Shown in pieces: positions 21,661 to 32,953 of a DNA stretch of 64,000 nucleotides. Position 1 is the stretch's first letter, and each line of letters starts with the position of its first letter. Source of the DNA: Tetracentron sinense (taxonomy: Eukaryota > Streptophyta > Magnoliopsida > Trochodendrales > Trochodendraceae); contig CM026559.1 of the NCBI GenBank assembly GCA_015143295.1, forward strand, positions 18,118,826-18,182,825, written 5' to 3'. A program made the position numbers and the translations under genes. The notes under the pieces were generated by a model, which was not told where the DNA came from, did no database searches, and worked only from the letters and a program-made list of their open reading frames with translations.

Positions 21661-22188
21661 GGGCTCTTGAATACGAGCTAAAAAGGTTCATGATACTTCA
21701 AAAGTCTCAAGAATACAAGATTGAGGTCCAAACCCTCCTAGGCATGAACGAAAACTGCCTATTCGCTATCAAATTGTGAATCAAAGCTTCAAAAGCCCCC
21801 CAACCGAAGTCAAAACCGAACTAAGTATGAACAGAAACTACCTATTCGCTCCCAAGATGTGAATCTAAATACCCCTTCTGAACGACGTTTGGCTTGATCC
21901 TATCATGGGTATGTAGGCAGCCTGAGAAAATCAACTTGGGTTCAGCCAGTTTTTCTAAAAGAATACTATCCCCCTGGAATACAAAGTCATTGTTATTGTC
22001 CCTCAATATGGATGAAACGAGCAAAACAAATGCTACCTGATACACTTAGAAGAAACCAAAACTCCAAGGAAGGACTTCTTGCCATCAAGGGAACGTGATT
22101 AAATGAAGCATATCTACTGATTACAATGGACGGACAACAGAGCATCTCCCCCGACCAAGGTAAGATTCTCTAAGCCCGCTAGATCAAA
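21661..22188 (+). other. Tat 3' non-coding region with TTTGGCTTGATCC...GTAGGCAG motif
   Basis: Non-coding. The stretch 21884-21945 carries GTTTGGCTTGATCC, a CCTATCATGGG near-palindrome and TATGTAGGCAGCCTGAG. Versions of this motif recur in Tat elements of many plants (from memory), and it recurs here at 41028-41100. From about 22095 the sequence repeats the end of integrase, so this is the start of a tandem copy. Confidence 0.55.
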
Positions 22189-22240
22189 ATCTCAAAAGAT
22201 GGTCTAGGCAAAATTAGGGTGCCAAAATACCCTCTAAGTT
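22189..22240 (+). repeat. Tat hairpin array, start of the second block
   Basis: One full unit (CTAGATC ... GGTCTAG, inner stem ATCT-CAAA-AGAT) and the left arm CTAAGTT of the next unit, into which Athila inserted. The array resumes at 40618. Confidence 0.7.
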
Positions 22241-23124
22241 TGATTGTCAATTAAATAAACCTCGTAGTAGCTACAATTCCGTAGAATAGTAACTAGTATA
22301 GGTATCGAACCACAGAGGACTGCGTTGGTTTCGTTGCCTTTTTCTTAAGATTATTTCTATATCAATGGGTAACAAGATTGATTGATTTGATTGATTTTAA
22401 CCTAAGAGTAGAAATTAAACTAACAGATTCTATTTTAACTAATTAAACTATGAGTTTTTGATGATATATCAGTGAGAGAAGATCTAGGGTGTTCGAATCC
22501 ACCACTAGCTTCATAACTGGTCCCTAATGCATTTATTCAAGTCCATCACAATGTAAACAATAGGGATGAGAGTGACTACAAGACTCCACTCATCCATCTA
22601 AAATGATTCAAAGGATTAAACCCTAGGCATATCCTATCTTTGGTTAGCACGAGTGATACACACTAAACTAGGGTTGTGAAATCACTCATCTTCCCTTAGC
22701 ATAAAATATCCTATAATTTAATTCCTCAACAGTAATACCATTGCATAAAATCCATATTAATAATCACAGAAAATTAAGATGAATGATTTTAATCTCAATA
22801 TAATAAAACCTAAGACAAGGATAAAATCACACTGAAATCGAATATAATCAATAAACTCTGGTTATGAATAACTCTCTTATTATGCAATCATTGTTTACTG
22901 TTGAATAAACTAAAATAAAGTATAAAGAGACACAATTACTTGGCTAGAGTTTCATCAAAATCCTAGAAAAATGAATTAGTTCATGCTGAGAGTAAGGGAC
23001 ACCGCTTTCGACGAAGAACACGAAGAACGCGAATAATCCATCTTTCAACTTTAACAGATCTCCAGAGTCTTCTCTCATTCAAATCTCCAAAAGTCAGAAC
23101 CTTTTGCATGGAAGGAGGCTTTCC

Positions 23125-23132
23125 TTTTTATA
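23125..23132 (-). promoter_or_regulatory. TATA box, Athila 3' LTR
   Basis: TATAAAAA on the minus strand, matching 40131-40138 in the 5' LTR. Confidence 0.6.
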
Positions 23133-23600
23133 GAGAGAGTGTCAATGAAGTGTGTAGATTTAGAAACATCCAAAATGAGCTCCAAAATCAGATTTTCGCA
23201 GCTTTTAATACACTCAAAATGGCAACTTCTGATACATCGGCCAAAAGGGTGCTGATCGATTGGTGGTTTTTGAATTTGACCAACTTTTCTTGACGGAAGC
23301 TGTAGAACTTTTCAAGATGGTCGATTTGATATATTATGGGCCTAAATCGGAGCTACGGTAAAGGAGTTATGCCTTGTACACCGAATAAGGATTGTTTTGC
23401 ATTTCCAACTTCTCTTTAGCTCAGATCTTTGCTTGGTAGTGATTCACAAGAAACTTTAAAACTTGTAAAATATCATTTTAGTCTTATTTTCCTCGCATGA
23501 ACCTGAAAATAATAAACACATTCAAGTGAAGTATTGTAGTGGATAAATGGGCTCAAAGGGTAATACAAATGAAGTTTAAGGTGCATAAATGTGTAAAAAT

Positions 23601-25025
23601 TGTTGGCCAGGTACTGATCCTAAAGGGGGGGGGGGTGAATAAGGTCTATAGCAGATTAATTTTTTTTTTATGGACTCTAAGTCCAAGGTGCGGAATTAAA
23701 GATTATATGCAACACAAGATTAAACAAGAAAGTGTTGAAAGTAAAAGATAAGAGTTAAAAGAAACAAATACATGGATTTGTTCACGAGGTTCAGCAATCC
23801 AGCCTACTCTCCGCCTCAAACTTCCAGCTAGAGGATTCACCATGATTCCTTAATCATATAGAATCCTTCATGGGTGGAGCCCAAACCTCTACAATCTCTC
23901 TTATAGGTCGAGATGCAACCTTTACAAGCTCTCCTTTAGGCCGAGCCGAAACCTTTTAAGAGCACTTCTATTTCTTTATAAATTGAAGCTGGAACTTCAG
24001 TGCAAGAATCTTAGATTCTTGATTGACCTCAATAAAATGAGTTTGGATTTTGAAATCCAAAATTAAAAAGCTCCTTGATTGAGCTGAATAAGAGTGGAGT
24101 ACAATTTCTAACAAAGTCTCTGAAAAGAAATTGGAGTTTAATGAGCTCAAGAGAATTTTTTGGAGATTTCTAAGTATGTGAGTGAGTGAGAAATCAAAGA
24201 CAATGAATGAGTGATCAACAAGAGTTATTGCAGTGATCAAGAGTTGTATTTAGTTCATAAATGAACTCCTTTTATAGCACTTAATCCAATATAGCCGTTG
24301 ATGAGCATTAAATGCGTTTTAGGCCGTTGAAAACTAGTCGTTATAACGATTTTCTGCTTCAAGCTTCAATTCGTCGACGAAGTGGAGATTCCACTTGAAT
24401 TCATCGCTGAATTCTAAGGACAGTAAGCAATTTCAATTTGTTTGTCATCAATTCGTCCCCGAATTCAGAACACTCTAAGATTTCGTCGATGAATTCAGAA
24501 CAAATTTTTTGAATTCTGTCTTGGATCAGACCAAAGAGATGAGATTGATTTTCTAGGTCAATTGGCTATGTTTTAACATGATTTTAATTATCCTTAGGGC
24601 CTTAGAGTGATTATCAAAAAGTGTCCTAGGCTCCTATGGTCAATCTATGATCTTTTGAGCTTTTAACATACCAAAGCTTTTGAGGACTTTTTATATTAGT
24701 CCTAGGTACTCTCAACAAATAAAAATTACATTTGAAGCTTCTTGAGAGTTGATCTTGACTTGTCTTGGGTCTTGTGATTTGTATTTGACTTCAATGGACC
24801 CAACTTGGACTATGGTCTTATCTTGGATCTTTAATTGTTTATACTTGATTTGAACTTGCTCTTGGATAATTCCATCCTCTTGTCATGATAGGAGTGCTAG
24901 AAATCTTGCATTCTGAAATGTTCAAGTACTTAAAATAGGATCATTAGTACCATAATATTCATTTCATTATTGTGTTATTATCAAAATTTATAGGGGTACC
25001 AATTGTTGTAACCCTGAGGCTAACA
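23601..25025 (-). mobile_element. Solo LTR, SIRE-like copia, inserted in the Athila LTR
   Basis: On the plus strand it starts TGTTGGCCAG and ends GGCTAACA. A run of G followed by GTGAATAAGG sits near the left end; in SIRE/Maximus LTRs the reverse of this lies near the LTR 3' end, so the LTR reads on the minus strand. Duplication AAAAT/ACAAT with one mismatch. TATAAAA (minus) at 24270-24276, with inverted repeats such as ATTCGTCGACGAA at 24370-24515 upstream of it. Confidence 0.8.
24270..24276 (-). promoter_or_regulatory. TATA box of the solo LTR at 23601
   Basis: CTATAAAAGGAG on the minus strand, which agrees with the orientation judged from the LTR ends. Confidence 0.6.
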
Positions 25026-25084
25026 ACAATTAGCACTATAGGGGTACCAATGGTTGTAACCCTGAGGCTAACAACAATTAGCAC
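24989..25084. repeat. 48-bp tandem duplication across the LTR/flank junction
   Basis: Two adjacent 48-bp copies (24989-25036 and 25037-25084) start TATAGGGGTACCAA and end AATTAGCAC. Each contains the last bases of the solo LTR and the first bases of the flanking Athila LTR, so the duplication came after the insertion. Copies differ at one visible site. Confidence 0.85.
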
Positions 25085-25090
25085 CGATCA

Positions 25091-25955
25091 CAACCCCAAA
25101 CTTACATATTGCTAATCCTTTAGCAATAGAAATAAAACTAAGCTAAGCTACATCCCCTTTCGTGGGATCTATGGTTGCATTTAACATATGCAACAAGCCT
25201 AGGTGGCCCTAGTAGACGAGTGAAGTCTCGTGAGGGTTTACCAGTGATGATACCTACAAATATCAGTATTTCCCTGCAACTATGCACAGATGTTCAAGTA
25301 TGACATGCAATGATTAAAATATTAATTGATACGCATTTCTTAAATCATTAAAAATCATGATACACACAACATAATTCTCTCATCATTAACCGGTTTTATT
25401 CTTGATTCTCCACATTCTCAATTTCACACAACCTTCCACAATTCTGAACATTTATGGTTATTAAAGATTAGTCATTGGTCTCATTTGATGTGTAGTGTGA
25501 CTATCAATTGAATATGTGGTCTCAAGATTTTCTCTCAACGGTTGTTTTATCACCCCTTTGTCATCAAATTTCCCATCAATTTAATCACCGACCCAAGGCT
25601 TTTCTTAACACTTTTTTTTCTTTTTATTGAATGAGTGGACTGTGCAGAGTCTAAGTTCATTAAGCTTTCTAGACAACCCGTGTAGCAAGTGTTAGGCCAA
25701 TGACTCCCAAATCAGAAGGTCTTAGGGCATCAGGTGTTAAGACACCCCTAGGGCTTATTAACTTGAGTCAACCAGGCTCCGAACTTAGACTAGTCACTCT
25801 TGATAAATGTTTGTTCCAAACCTCCACTGTTTGACGTGAACACTCTTTGCTTAGTGAGGCAGGAGGCCCGATTACTAGGTGAGAGTTCGGTCTAAAGAAT
25901 AAATAATAACTGAAGATTCCAATTTTCTTGTGATTCTTTATCCCTTCCAAAGTTC
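25091..25955 (-). other. Athila 3' non-coding region and polypurine tract
   Basis: Next to the LTR the minus strand reads TAAGTTTGGGGTTG (25091-25104), the polypurine tract. The rest is non-coding. A segment near 25825 (TGACGTGAACACTCTTTGC) recurs at 32956 on the other side of the SIRE element, so a local repeat pre-dates that insertion. Confidence 0.7.
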
Positions 25956-25960
25956 ACACG

Positions 25961-27390
25961 TGTAAAGTCCATGTTTTTGTGTTGGGTTATTCCAGTGTCA
26001 AAACAAGTGAGTCTAGTGTATCTTGGGTCATTGCCTTCAAGCATCCACGACAAGTGAAGATGAAGACTGAAGAAGACCAGTTGAAGAAATTCCAATCATA
26101 TCATTCGTTTCACTCATAGGATGGTAAGTGACCTAGATACTATGTTACCTTAGGTGGGAATTGACTTAGACTAATCATATGGACCCTAGGTGACTAGATA
26201 TGTAAGCCCAAAATAAGTTAAAGGTTGTTAAAGTTCTTAAAAAACAAAGGTTGCTTGTAGAAGGCATTTTTTGCAAACTGTAGCTCGGATTTTGCTCCAT
26301 AATATATCAAATCGACTGCGTCGAAAATAACTACAACTTTCATGAAGGATTCAAGAGCTAAAAATGGGTGTTTGAAAATGGGTTTGCACCTCAAGGTCGA
26401 CCCTGAGCACTTTGGGTTGACCTTGAGTATCAAAAATAATGTATGGGAAAAAGAGGCAGAATGCAAGAAATTCCAGGGTCGACCCTGGAAGACACTTTGG
26501 TTTACCGAAGTTGGCAGTCGGGTCAACCCTGATATGGGATTTCATTCCTATTTCGGTTTTCATGATATTTTGAGTTTTGACAACTTCTATACTTGGGTTT
26601 TGGGTTCTCTATTTATTGGGAACCCTTCTAGTTCGTGGAGAGAAACATTGGGAGAGTATAGAGAGTATTTTTAACTATCTCTAAAGTTCATAAAAGTTTG
26701 ATTTTTTATTGTCTCTCCTCCCCTTTGTTAGTTCATCTTCTATCCTAGATTTTGCAAGCCAATGCTCCATTCTTGCTTGTTTGGACTTTCCTATCGATGG
26801 AGTCCATCTAGGATTTGATTTTAATCAAATCATCAACCTATTCTAGAGAACAAATTGGCCGGAGTGTTTCGGAGCCTTTGCGAAGGAGATCGATCCGAGA
26901 AGGATCGTGGATGTGTGATTTGGTCGGTGGAATCCAAAGCCGTCATTGATGGAGATCAATCGAAAGATCGTGGTTGTTTTTGGAGATCTAAGAGAAGTAC
27001 GAGCGGCTGCGGTTAATCATGGGACTTGTGAGTACATGATGACTTTTCAAGGCATGAAGGACTAAGAATTGAAGGATCGTAGTGTTGAGTCCTAAGGAGT
27101 CAAGTTCGAGTCTTGTAAGTTCTTGTTGACTTTGTCTTAGTGATATCTCTTGGCTAGATTAGGTCCCGTGGTTTTTTCCGGAAGGGTTTCCGCGTAAAAA
27201 TCCTTGTGATATGGTTTGCTTGCTTCTCTTTATTTCTGCACTTTAATTGAATCACCCCTTAAGTTAATAACTTAATTGCTACAATATCAAAAAGGGTAGA
27301 TAGATTTATAGGGAGACCAAATCATTCCCTAGAATTTGTGAGTTCTCAACTCAAAACATAGATTTGGGATTCACCGGATTGATTTTTTCA
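25961..27390 (+). repeat. 5' LTR of the SIRE-type element
   Basis: Starts TGTAAAGTCCATG and ends GGATTGATTTTTTCA. Contains the shared U3 block (26261-26342), repeated GGTCGACC motifs (26395-26530) and a weak TATA-like TATTTATT (26610-26617). Confidence 0.9.
26395..26530 (+). repeat. GGGTCGACCC-type palindromes in the SIRE U3
   Basis: Two well-kept copies (near 26396 and 26476) and several degenerate ones (GGTTGACC). The 3' LTR equivalent at 31930-32093 keeps more perfect copies, as does the solo LTR at 55683-55770. Confidence 0.75.
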
Positions 27391-27450
27391 ATTTGTATCA
27401 GAGTGGGTTCAGCAATTTTTTAGTGCGATCTTATTCTTTTTTCAGTGAAT
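27391..27450 (+). other. Primer site and short leader of the SIRE-type element
   Basis: TATCAGAGTGGG at 27395-27406 matches the initiator-Met primer site TGGTATCAGAGC except at its edges. Confidence 0.7.
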
Positions 27451-27780
27451 ATGAATCTCCAAAGAAAGGGAGGATCCATCTCTTGTCCCCCATGTTTCAA
27501 TGGGTGTAATATTAATGATTGGAAATCTCGAATAAGAGTGTTTCACCTATCTCTAGACAAGAGTTTATGGATCTCTACAGAAAAGGGTTGGACCTTCCCC
27601 AGCAAATTTTTAGAAAAACAGACCATCCTAAAATCTTCTACTAATTGTAACTTTGTAAAAGAAGCTTGTGGTATTCTTAAAGTTTTCCAGATGGAGACTA
27701 CAAATTTTATGGCTTCTATTGCCTTTGTCACTGGGATTGAAGAGTGCTCATCTATTGTTAATATGAGTGACAAGAGTGAG
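27451..27780 (+). pseudogene. gag: SIRE-type gag, first part
   Basis: ATG at 27451 opens MNLQRKGGSISCPPCFNGCN, then WKSRIRVFHLSLDKSLWIS, which is the UBN2-type start of copia gag. The middle of gag is shortened: the end (MSDKSE) corresponds to the acidic Ser-rich region far downstream in full SIRE gag. At 27780 a solo LTR interrupts it. The reading frame continues exactly in phase at 28992, so gag was still open here when the insertion came. Confidence 0.85.
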
Positions 27781-28986
27781 TGAAATTCCTTATATCAATG
27801 CACTCTTAGACCTAGAGGGGGTGGGGTGAATAGGTCTACTATAATTTTCTCTACCAATTTTAATTTTAATCAATCACACACAGCCAAACTCACTTGAACA
27901 CACAGGATTTTTACTTGGAAAACCCTTTCGAAAAAAACCACGGGACTTAGTCCAGCACAGAATCCACTATGAGAGGATTTAAGCAATACAAGACTCGAAT
28001 CTTACCCAACTGGACACGACACAACGTTCCTCGGTATCGATTCCTCAGCTTGCAAACCACGAACACAGCACGTTCGATCTCCGCAACAACAGCTCAGGTT
28101 CCTCACCGGCCAATCTTACTCAAAGTGATTAACCACGGTCTCCGAAGACCGATCTCCGTTCTTGACGGCTTTAGCACAGGCTAACCAACAGTCACAGAAG
28201 AGCAACAGTAGGTTTTAGGGTTTGTGGAAGCCCTAGGGTGATCTCTTAATGTTTAAGGATCATCTAATTCAAAGTATAGAAAATATGCATGCAAAACCTA
28301 GGGGTCAATTATTGGAGGTGAAGATCAATGAACCAAAGAGTTTTCATAAACTCAAAGTAAGCATAAAGTGCTCTAAAAAGTCTCCAATTAATAATCCTCG
28401 TGGATTGGGAGAAGTGCCCTATATATAGGAAAGGTCCAAGGGATTAGAAGTTGCTAAAAAGTGATTTTGGAAAGTTTTTTTTTTAATATCAGGGTCGACC
28501 CATTATAGCAAAATTATCTTCCAGCCGAAAATCCATATCAGGGTTGACCCATTAGGCACATTCAGTCGACCGGATGGAGCCTTTCGGTCGACCGGATGGT
28601 CCTCAGGGTCGACCCTCACAATTCTCACTCTCTACCAAAAATCATGGTACAAAATGGGGGCTCTTCAGGGTCGACCCAAAACGGTCAGTGCGACCCTGGG
28701 GTGCATTATTTTGGTTTTTTCAACTTTTTTAACCATTGAATGCATTCCCCTATCAACCCTTCTCCAATATGACTCATTTTTAATGATGAATGAGCATTTT
28801 CATGAGGTATCATACGGTCATCTAGGTCTCTCACTAAATCCCAACTTTTTAGCCACTATGAGTGATGAGGCTTCAAGAATCTTCACGGCTTCTACTTCAC
28901 TTTGTCTTCAAACCGGATGAGACCTATTATGACCTAAATAGAACCTTTTGGGCTTGGAATTTTGCCAACAACATTTTGACTTTACA
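27781..28986 (-). mobile_element. Solo LTR, SIRE-like, inside the SIRE-type gag
   Basis: 1206 bp, starts TGAAATTCC and ends GACTTTACA on the plus strand, with exact GTGAG duplication (27776-27780 and 28987-28991). The GGGGTGAATAGG near the left end shows minus orientation. TATATATA at 28420-28427, with GTCGAC-centred inverted repeats (28493-28700) upstream on the minus strand. This is the deepest nesting level: Tat, Athila, SIRE, solo LTR. Confidence 0.88.
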
Positions 28987-28991
28987 GTGAG

Positions 28992-29758
28992 GATGATAGG
29001 GAGAGTCAAAGTGACTCAGTTTCTGAGGGAGACCTTGAGGCAGCCTATGTTGAGCTATTTCAGGAATGCCTAAAGCTGAAAAAAGTTCAGTTTTCCATGT
29101 CTAAAAAGATCAAATCTATTGAAATAGAAAAAGATGCCTTAGACCAAGCGGCTTCAGGATTGAGAGCTCTTGTGTCACAGCTTGAGGAAGAGAAGGCTTC
29201 CCTCCTTGTCAAATCAAGTTGGCTGATTTTGAGCAAAATCAGAGGTGTGGAGATGTGAAGGGAAGTCCATCTACCTCGAACACTGAGCCTGGTGCTAAAA
29301 GGTATCCTGTTGAAGATAGGAAAAACCCTTCTACTCATAAATTCATTCCTACATGTCATAAATGTGGAGTGAAAGGTCATATTAAGCCTCGATGTCCTAA
29401 ACTTCGAAGAATGCCCAATCATGGTTTTGAGAACCAAAATAATCTTAATGAGAATCTTCAAAAGAGAGTTGAGGTCATAGTGGAGAAGTCTAGGAGTTTG
29501 TTTGAAGATGTGATGAAAATTACTCACAACTCTACACAGTGGCATGGTCATGACACTCCTTATGCTAGATATAAAGGAGATAACGGGGAGAACCATAATG
29601 CCCGCCATAATTGTATGACTCAATCCTGGAAAAGAAAGAACCGAAGGAAGAGGCAAAAGGTCATACCTACCTCAACTGAAACGGTTAGAGACCAAAGGGT
29701 CAATCAAACTGCTAAAACCTTTTGGGTGAGAAAGGAAGACTTGAAGGGCTTCACTTAG
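28992..29758 (+). pseudogene. gag: SIRE-type gag, second part with zinc knuckle
   Basis: In phase with the first part it reads an acidic run, then EAAYVELFQECLKLKK and a coiled-coil-like stretch ending at TGA 29256. A frameshift near 29210-29225 moves to the frame of 29219, which has LADFEQNQ, the knuckle CHKCGVKGHIKPRC (CX2CX4HX4C), and the end FWVRKEDLKGF before TAG at 29756. In full SIRE elements protease follows this point; here it does not. Confidence 0.88.
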
Positions 29759-31499
29759 CCCTTGCCTATCATAGCCTAGGGTGTGCTTTGTTTATTATAT
29801 CTTGTCCTAGTGCTATGCTTGTGTATACTAGTAGTTTTATTTTTTTGGTTATTTGTTTTGGTTTGTTTTTCTGCTCTCTTTATTTTGAAAAATTCAAAAA
29901 TATCGAAAAACTAAAATCTGAAAAGATTTTTGTCATGTTGCCCTTGCTTGACTGGCATGATCTGCATTCCTTGTGTGATCTTTATTTCTATACTTGTCTA
30001 GGGTTGAACATGAGTTTGTGGCTGATTGAGGATATATCACTTTCATAGTCTCTTGAGTACGCTGAAAAATAGACTAATTTTATTATGAACAGTTAGAGAC
30101 TTATTCATGTGTGTTTGCTTTATACTTTCACATGCTCTCTGACTGATTCTGTTGAGAGGTCTATTTCCCAATTTGTAGGTGCTTGACTTATCCCAAAAGT
30201 GTGACCTTGGATGACCAATCTAGAATGATCATATTGTTAGTCATCCCCATTTTGTATATCCTCCATGAGCAAAAATTGCTATAATGAAAAGGGCTACCTA
30301 CTGGCCTAGTGTGAAAGTCATTATTGGATGCAAACAGTATGTAATGGCTACCTATGCGGACAGTAGTTATCTATCTAGGTTGCTAGAGTGAAAGCTCCTG
30401 CTGCCAATAGTCAGGACTACCTACCTAGATAGTGTGAAAGCCATCATTGCATGTAAAGATATTTTTAGATAAAGAACATCAAAAAAAATCTAACAAAGTT
30501 TGGAGGTATTTAACGAAAAGTAAAAGAAAAATATTGAGTCAAATAAAATGGATAAAGGAGTACCAAAATGTAAAAAATCAGCATATCTGGATCTAACTAG
30601 GTTTGACTTCTAAGATTTATGTCTCTAGAAGTTTTCTTAGTAGTTAATGTCATATCCTTGGAAAGGAAAAGAAACCTTGATTTAGTATTTTGTCAGACCA
30701 CTACTACAGACAATGCTTTACTTTTGAACTATTCACTAAATGTGACTAAGTGAATTGGCTATGCTTTAGCATTTCGTGAGATTTAGTTAGATGTGTATCC
30801 TCAATCGGACTAACTAATCATATTCTTCATTGGATTTGTAATTTTAAATTACTACAGCTTGGAATGCTTTTGATGCATGTTTGTGTGGCACATGATACCT
30901 TTGTAGTATTATTATTATGTGTTTTTTTTTTTTTTTGGCACGGGCTTTTCTAGCATAGGTTCCCTGATTTTGGTGGTATCCTTGATCTTAGGGGGAGAAG
31001 ATCAAGTTGAGTTGTTGAGGGGGAGTTTGTCCTTTATATTGCTGTTTTGTTCCCCGCTCTTTAGTCCCCGCATTGTCTACATTTGCTTAGTTGTATTGTG
31101 GTTGCCTTGATATTACATGTGTGTTGAATTAGTATATTTATTGTGATATTGGCTTCATGATTACCTTTGGAAATTGTGCCAAAAAGGGGGAGAATGTTGG
31201 GTACTATTTCCCTAGTTCAGTACATTTATTGCAATATCAATGTTTATTTATTTCCTTATTCCATACATGCTTCACTGGGTATTTTTTTATAAGCATGTGC
31301 AGGTGCAGGGTTGCAGTAGGCAGATTTTACTTGACAAGAGCTCCAGTGTCTTCATTTAAGATGATTTGGCAATTGGTGTCATGTAATAGTGTTGGAGTCA
31401 TGTAATGCCCTAATTCACTGTTTTGATGTGTTTGGGTGAGTTTGTGTCAAGTTATGTACTTCAGTTTGGTTTTGCCATGGAATTTCCAAAGGGGGAGAT
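29759..31499 (+). other. Non-coding tail of the SIRE-type element
   Basis: No pol motif on either strand. Purine tracts AAAAAGGGGGAGAATG (31183) and AAAGGGGGAGATT (31488) resemble the repeated polypurine tracts of SIRE tails. A shared CTACCT-rich segment repeats weakly at 30290-30440. Confidence 0.75.
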
Positions 31500-32948
31500 T
31501 GTAAAGTCCATGTTTTTGTGTTGGCTTATTCTGGTGTCAAAACAAGTTAGTCTAGTGTATCTTGGGTCATTGCCTTCAAGCATCCACGACAAGTGAAGAT
31601 GAAGACCGAAGAAGACCGGTTGAAGAAATTCCGATCATATCCTTCGTTTCACTCATATAGTAAGTGACCTAGATACCATGTTACCTTAGGTGGGAATTGA
31701 ATTGGACTAATCATATGGACCCTTGGTGACTAGATATGTAAGCCCAAAATTAGTTAAAGGTTGTTAAAGTTCTTAAAAAACCAAGGTTACTTGTGGAAGG
31801 CATATCTCACAAACCATAGCTCGGATTTTGCTCCATAATATACCAAATCGACCGTGTCAAAAAGATCTACAAATTTCATGAAGGATGCAAGAGCTAAAAA
31901 TGGGTTTTTGAAAACAAGTTTGCACCTCAAGGTCGACCCTGAGCACTTTGGGTCGACCCTGAGTCTCAAAAATAATGTATGGGAAAAGAGGCAGAATGTA
32001 TGAAATTCCAGGGGCGACCCTAGAAGACACATCGTTCGACTGGATTTGGCAGTTGGGTCGACCCAAGTGACTCCCAAGGTCGACCCTGATATGGTATTTC
32101 ATTCCTATTTCGTTTTTCATGCTATTTTGAGTTTTGACAACTTATATACTTGGGTTTTGGGTTCTCTATTTATTGGGAACCCTTCTAGTTCATGGAGAGA
32201 AACTTTGGAAGAGTATAGGGAGTATTTTTAACTATCTCTTGAGTTCATAAAAGCTCTATTTTGTATTGTCTCTCCTCCCCTTTGTTAGTTCTTCTCCATC
32301 CTAGATTTTGCAAATCAATGCTCCATTCTTACTTGGTTGGACTTTCCCATTGATGGAGTCCATCTAGGATTTAATTTTAATCAAACTATCAACCCGTTCT
32401 GGAGGGAACAAATTGGCCGGAGTGTTATGGAGCCTTTGCGAAGGAGATCGATCCGAGAAGGATCGTGGATGTGTGATTTGGTCGGTGGAATCCGAAGCCT
32501 TTATTGACGGAGATCGATCGGAAGATCGTGATTGTTTGTGGAGATCTAAGAGAAGTACAAGCGGCTGCGGTTGATCACGGGACTTGTGAGTACATAATGA
32601 CTTTTCGAGGTGTGGAGGACTAAGAACTGAAGGATTGTAGTGTCGAGTCCGAAGGAGTCAAGTTCGAGTCTTGTAAGTTCTTGTTGACTTTGTCTTAGTG
32701 ATATCTCTTGGCTGGACTAGGTCCCGTGGTTTTTCCCGGAAGGGTTTTCACGTAAAAATTCTTGTGATATGGTTTGCTTGTTTCTCTCTATTTCCGTACT
32801 TTAAGTTAATCATCCCTTAAGTTAATAACTTAATTGTTACAATATCAAAAATGGTAGATAGACTTATAGGGAGACCTAATCATCCCCTTGAATTTGTGAG
32901 TTCTCAACTCAAAACATAGATTTGGGATTCACTGGATTGATTTTTTCA
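31500..32948 (+). repeat. 3' LTR of the SIRE-type element
   Basis: Same ends as the 5' LTR, 1449 bp. The U3 block is at 31798-31880, GTCGAC palindromes at 31930-32093, TATA-like TATTTATT at 32167-32174. The two LTRs differ at many sites by eye, so the insertion is not recent. Confidence 0.9.
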
Positions 32949-32953
32949 ACATG

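Larger units (their letters stand above)
22241..25090 (-). repeat. 3' LTR of Athila, split by a solo LTR
   Basis: Own sequence is 22241-23600 and 25079-25090. Minus the 1478-bp insert (with its duplications) it measures 1372 bp, exactly the length of the 5' LTR. TATA box on the minus strand at 23125-23132. The shared U3 block is at 23292-23373. Confidence 0.92.
25961..32948 (+). mobile_element. Gag-only SIRE/Maximus-type copia element (TR-GAG-like)
   Basis: LTRs 25961-27390 and 31500-32948, duplication ACACG/ACATG (one mismatch). Primer-site remnant TATCAGAGTGGG, gag with capsid and zinc knuckle, and polypurine GGGGGAGAT before the 3' LTR. Protease, integrase and RT are absent: after gag ends at 29758 only non-coding sequence follows. 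Such gag-only elements are known as TR-GAG and need pol from a relative. A solo LTR splits gag. Inserted in the Athila 3' region. Confidence 0.88.

Noticed and set aside
26342..26674. 110-codon frame in the SIRE LTR, with a shorter relative at 32046-32231
   Set aside because: Repeated only as part of the LTR, crosses the palindromes and TATA region, and the frame differs between LTR copies.
28654..28920. 88-codon plus-strand frame
   Set aside because: Lies in the upstream region of a minus-oriented solo LTR and shows no family likeness.
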